DNA from: Bacillota bacterium
Lineage (GTDB): Bacteria > Bacillota > Clostridia > Christensenellales > QAND01
Assembly (NCBI GenBank): GCA_019415425.1
Contig: DXZF01000401.1
Coordinates: forward strand, 1 to 7,583
DNA length: 7,583 nucleotides
Reading direction: 5' to 3'
The notes beneath the pieces are model-generated. The model ran no database searches, had not been told where the DNA came from, and saw only the letters and a list, made by a program, of their open reading frames with translations. The translations under genes and the position numbers were made by a program. Of this stretch, positions 6,219 to 7,583 are shown in pieces. Every line of letters starts with the position of its first letter. Position 1 is the first letter of the stretch.

Positions 6219-6233
6219 CAATAATCATTATTG
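6219..6233. promoter_or_regulatory. Fur/PerR-type operator palindrome
   Basis: CAATAATCATTATTG is a perfect 7-1-7 palindrome. Its inner AATAATNATTATT keeps the core shared by Fur-type boxes, although the outer bases differ from the Bacillus PerR and Fur consensus. It lies about 10 nt past the predicted transcription start and 16 nt before the TTG start. Binding here would block transcription, so autoregulation by the gene that follows is likely. Confidence 0.75.
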
Positions 6234-6234
6234 G

Positions 6235-6241
6235 TTTGGAG
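6235..6241 (+). promoter_or_regulatory. Ribosome-binding site that selects the TTG start
   Basis: TTTGGAG ends 8 nt before the TTG at 6250. It overlaps the alternative in-frame GTG at 6241, which has only a weak TTGG at a suitable distance. This favours the TTG. Confidence 0.6.
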
Positions 6242-6249
6242 TGTCCCGT

Positions 6250-6651
6250 TTGAGCGAACCTGTACTCTATCGCAATTCAAAGCAGCGGCAATGTGTTTTG
6301 GAAGCCGTCATGCACAGCGGCATTCACCCCACGGCGGACTGGGTCTATCAGACGCTGCGCAAGCAGGATCCCAGCATCAGCCTGGGCACGGTCTACCGCA
6401 ACCTGGACGTGCTGTGCAAAATGGGCAAGCTGGCGCGCGTGGGCCGCAGCGACGGCCCGGAGGCCTTTGACCGCAACCCCACCCCGCACTACCATTTGAT
6501 CTGCCAGCAGTGCGGGGCCATTGAGGATTTGCCCATCGCCTACATGGATGCCCTCAACGAGCAGGTGCGGCAGGCCGGATACGAGGTAAGCGGCCACCGC
6601 ATCCTCTTTGAAGGCCTCTGCCCCAAGTGTGCGCATTCCGGCAAAGACTGA
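6250..6651 (+). CDS. perR: PerR-like Fur-family metalloregulator
   Basis: This 133-residue DNA-binding repressor belongs to the Fur family. PerR members use Fe or Mn and respond to peroxide by oxidation of metal-bound histidines. The winged-helix N-terminus shows RNSKQR (8-13), HPTADWVYQTLR (26-37) and the recognition region PSISLGTVYRNL (41-52). All five positions matching the PerR regulatory metal site are present: H26, D74, H80, H82 and D93. D93, where Fur proteins usually have Glu, favours PerR over Fur. The structural zinc site is intact: C85/C88 in CQQC and C124/C127 in CPKC. I chose TTG at 6250 because of its Shine-Dalgarno; GTG at 6241 would add three residues. The upstream palindrome suggests autorepression. 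A terminator follows 22 nt after the stop, so the gene is monocistronic. A related sensor such as Zur is less likely but not excluded. Confidence 0.88.
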   Translation: MSEPVLYRNSKQRQCVLEAVMHSGIHPTADWVYQTLRKQDPSISLGTVYRNLDVLCKMGKLARVGRSDGPEAFDRNPTPHYHLICQQCGAIEDLPIAYMDALNEQVRQAGYEVSGHRILFEGLCPKCAHSGKD

Positions 6652-6673
6652 TTCTATCTTGATTAAGAACATA

Positions 6674-6709
6674 GGGGGATGATGGCGCCCATCATCCCCT
6701 CTTGTTTTT
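6674..6709 (+). terminator. Intrinsic terminator of the PerR-like gene
   Basis: An 11-bp perfect stem (6675-6685 with 6689-6699), extended by a G-U pair, closes a three-base loop. It is followed by TCTTGTTTTT. It isolates the regulator from the downstream gene. Confidence 0.9.
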
Positions 6710-6731
6710 GCCGCCATTTTGCATTGTACAC

Positions 6732-6760
6732 TTGCACATCGCATGCCAAAGCAGTACAAT
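6732..6760 (+). promoter_or_regulatory. Promoter of the phosphodiester glycosidase gene
   Basis: TTGCAC (6732-6737), a 17-bp spacer and TACAAT (6755-6760) make a good sigma-A promoter with a predicted start near 6767. An inverted repeat, ATTGTAC (6723-6729) and GTACAAT (6754-6760), brackets the -35 box with 31 bp between half-sites. Confidence 0.7.
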
Positions 6761-6808
6761 TTGTGCTGGTTCTGCCCATTGGCCGGAACCAACCACACGA
6801 GAAAATCC

Positions 6809-6816
6809 GGGAGGAG
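6809..6816 (+). promoter_or_regulatory. Ribosome-binding site selecting a TTG start
   Basis: GGGAGGAG lies 7 nt before the TTG at 6824 and 10 nt before the TTG at 6827. No in-frame ATG or GTG lies at a useful distance, so a UUG start is the best reading. Confidence 0.75.
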
Positions 6817-6823
6817 CCTTCCC

Positions 6824-7583
6824 TTGTTGCAGAAAAGCCCTTATCGAAAGCGCTATTGGGGCGCAGCCATCGTCGCGCTGCTGCTCACTGTTTTTGTAGC
6901 GTATATCATGCTGGACACCTTTGTCTTTGAGAGCGCCATCGGCCCGCTGAGCACGCCTGTACCGACCGCTACGGCGCAGTCGGGTGCGGACGCCACGCCC
7001 GTACCCTCCCCTGTGGAAGTGATCTCCAACGATACGGAATACTACGATGGCGACATCCACGTAAAGGTGGAGACCGTGGACACCGGCGAGGTCGTCTACT
7101 ACGTGGCGGATATTCAACTCAGCGACGTAAAATACCTCAAGAGTGCCTTTGCCAAGGGGCAGTATGGGCGCAACATCACCGAGGCCACTTCCACCATGGC
7201 CGAGAACAACAACGCCATTCTCGCCATCAACGGCGACTACTGCGGCTTCCGCCCCGATGGCATCGTCATCCGCAACGGCGCGCTCTACCGCGATACCAAG
7301 CGCGGCGAATTGCTGGCCATCAAGAACAACGGGGATTTTGAGATCATTGACGACGCAAATGTGACCGGCCAACAGCTGGTGGATCAGGGCGTGCTGCATA
7401 CGCTCACCTTTGGCCCCGCCCTTGTGATCGACGGGCAATATGCCAACCGCGAGAGTTCGGTCTTTCGCGCCAACCCGCGCACCGGCGTTGGACAGGCCGG
7501 CCCGCTGCACTACATCTTCATCGTGGTGGACGGCCGCAGCGACGAGAGCGCGGGGCTCAATTTGCAGGACTTCGCCCAGCTGT
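6824..7583 (+). CDS. Membrane-anchored phosphodiester glycosidase (NAGPA/DUF2233) domain protein, N-terminal part
   Basis: Only the first 253 residues are in the window. A basic N-terminus (KSPYRKRY) precedes one hydrophobic segment (about 12-33), either a membrane anchor or an uncleaved signal. A Pro/Thr/Ser-rich linker follows at about 42-65, so the rest is probably outside the membrane. From about residue 66 the sequence matches the NAGPA-type domain: VYYVADIQLSD, ATSTMAENNNAILAINGDYCGF, DGIVIRNGALYRD, LTFGPALVIDG and NPRTGVGQ, then FIVVDGRSDESAGLNLQDFA. Relatives are often labelled exopolysaccharide biosynthesis proteins. The eukaryotic founder removes GlcNAc from a phosphodiester; the bacterial substrate is generally unknown. 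The start is TTG at 6824, with GGGAGGAG 7 nt upstream; TTG at 6827 is an alternative. The C-terminus and any following genes are outside the window. Confidence 0.85.
   Translation, partial: MLQKSPYRKRYWGAAIVALLLTVFVAYIMLDTFVFESAIGPLSTPVPTATAQSGADATPVPSPVEVISNDTEYYDGDIHVKVETVDTGEVVYYVADIQLSDVKYLKSAFAKGQYGRNITEATSTMAENNNAILAINGDYCGFRPDGIVIRNGALYRDTKRGELLAIKNNGDFEIIDDANVTGQQLVDQGVLHTLTFGPALVIDGQYANRESSVFRANPRTGVGQAGPLHYIFIVVDGRSDESAGLNLQDFAQL

Noticed and set aside
6038..6280. N-terminal extension of pyk by 81 codons
   Set aside because: It runs through the divergent promoters and into the regulator gene. The family N-terminus and a good ribosome-binding site fit the ATG at 6037.

Overview
The window looks like a chromosomal segment of a moderately G+C-rich member of the Bacillota, probably class Clostridia. 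The support is strong purine-rich Shine-Dalgarno sites, sigma-A type promoters, a Bacillus-type pyruvate kinase with an extra C-terminal domain, a PerR-like regulator and a Thermotoga/archaeal-type adenosylhomocysteinase. The order within the class cannot be fixed from sequence alone. Most of the window is ordinary housekeeping DNA. I see no mobile element, CRISPR array, tRNA or rRNA.

Positions 1-2465 (minus strand) hold a tight three-gene operon, transcribed galU, then an ahcY homologue, then an mtaD-type deaminase cut by the left window edge. The genes are 5 and 3 bp apart, and each downstream ribosome-binding site lies inside the end of the gene before it. A sigma-A-like -10 box lies just upstream of galU. 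The ahcY homologue and the deaminase together can clear S-adenosylhomocysteine (SAH). Lys replaces the usual Gln/Glu in the purine-contacting motif, so the route may run through S-inosylhomocysteine, as described in methanogens. Positions 2466-2825 are a non-coding divergent region rich in inverted repeats.

Positions 2826-4034 (plus strand) encode a 402-residue membrane protein of unknown function with about seven transmembrane segments and a soluble C-terminal domain. It converges on pyk (minus strand, 6037-4298), a 579-residue pyruvate kinase followed by a strong terminator hairpin. Between pyk and the next gene lies an A+T-rich divergent promoter region.

Positions 6250-6651 (plus strand) encode a PerR-like Fur-family metalloregulator. 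Its clear promoter is followed by a perfect 7-1-7 palindrome of the Fur/PerR operator type, which suggests autoregulation. A strong intrinsic terminator ends this gene. The last gene, from about 6824 to the right edge, has its own promoter and encodes the N-terminal part of a membrane-anchored phosphodiester glycosidase (NAGPA/DUF2233) protein.
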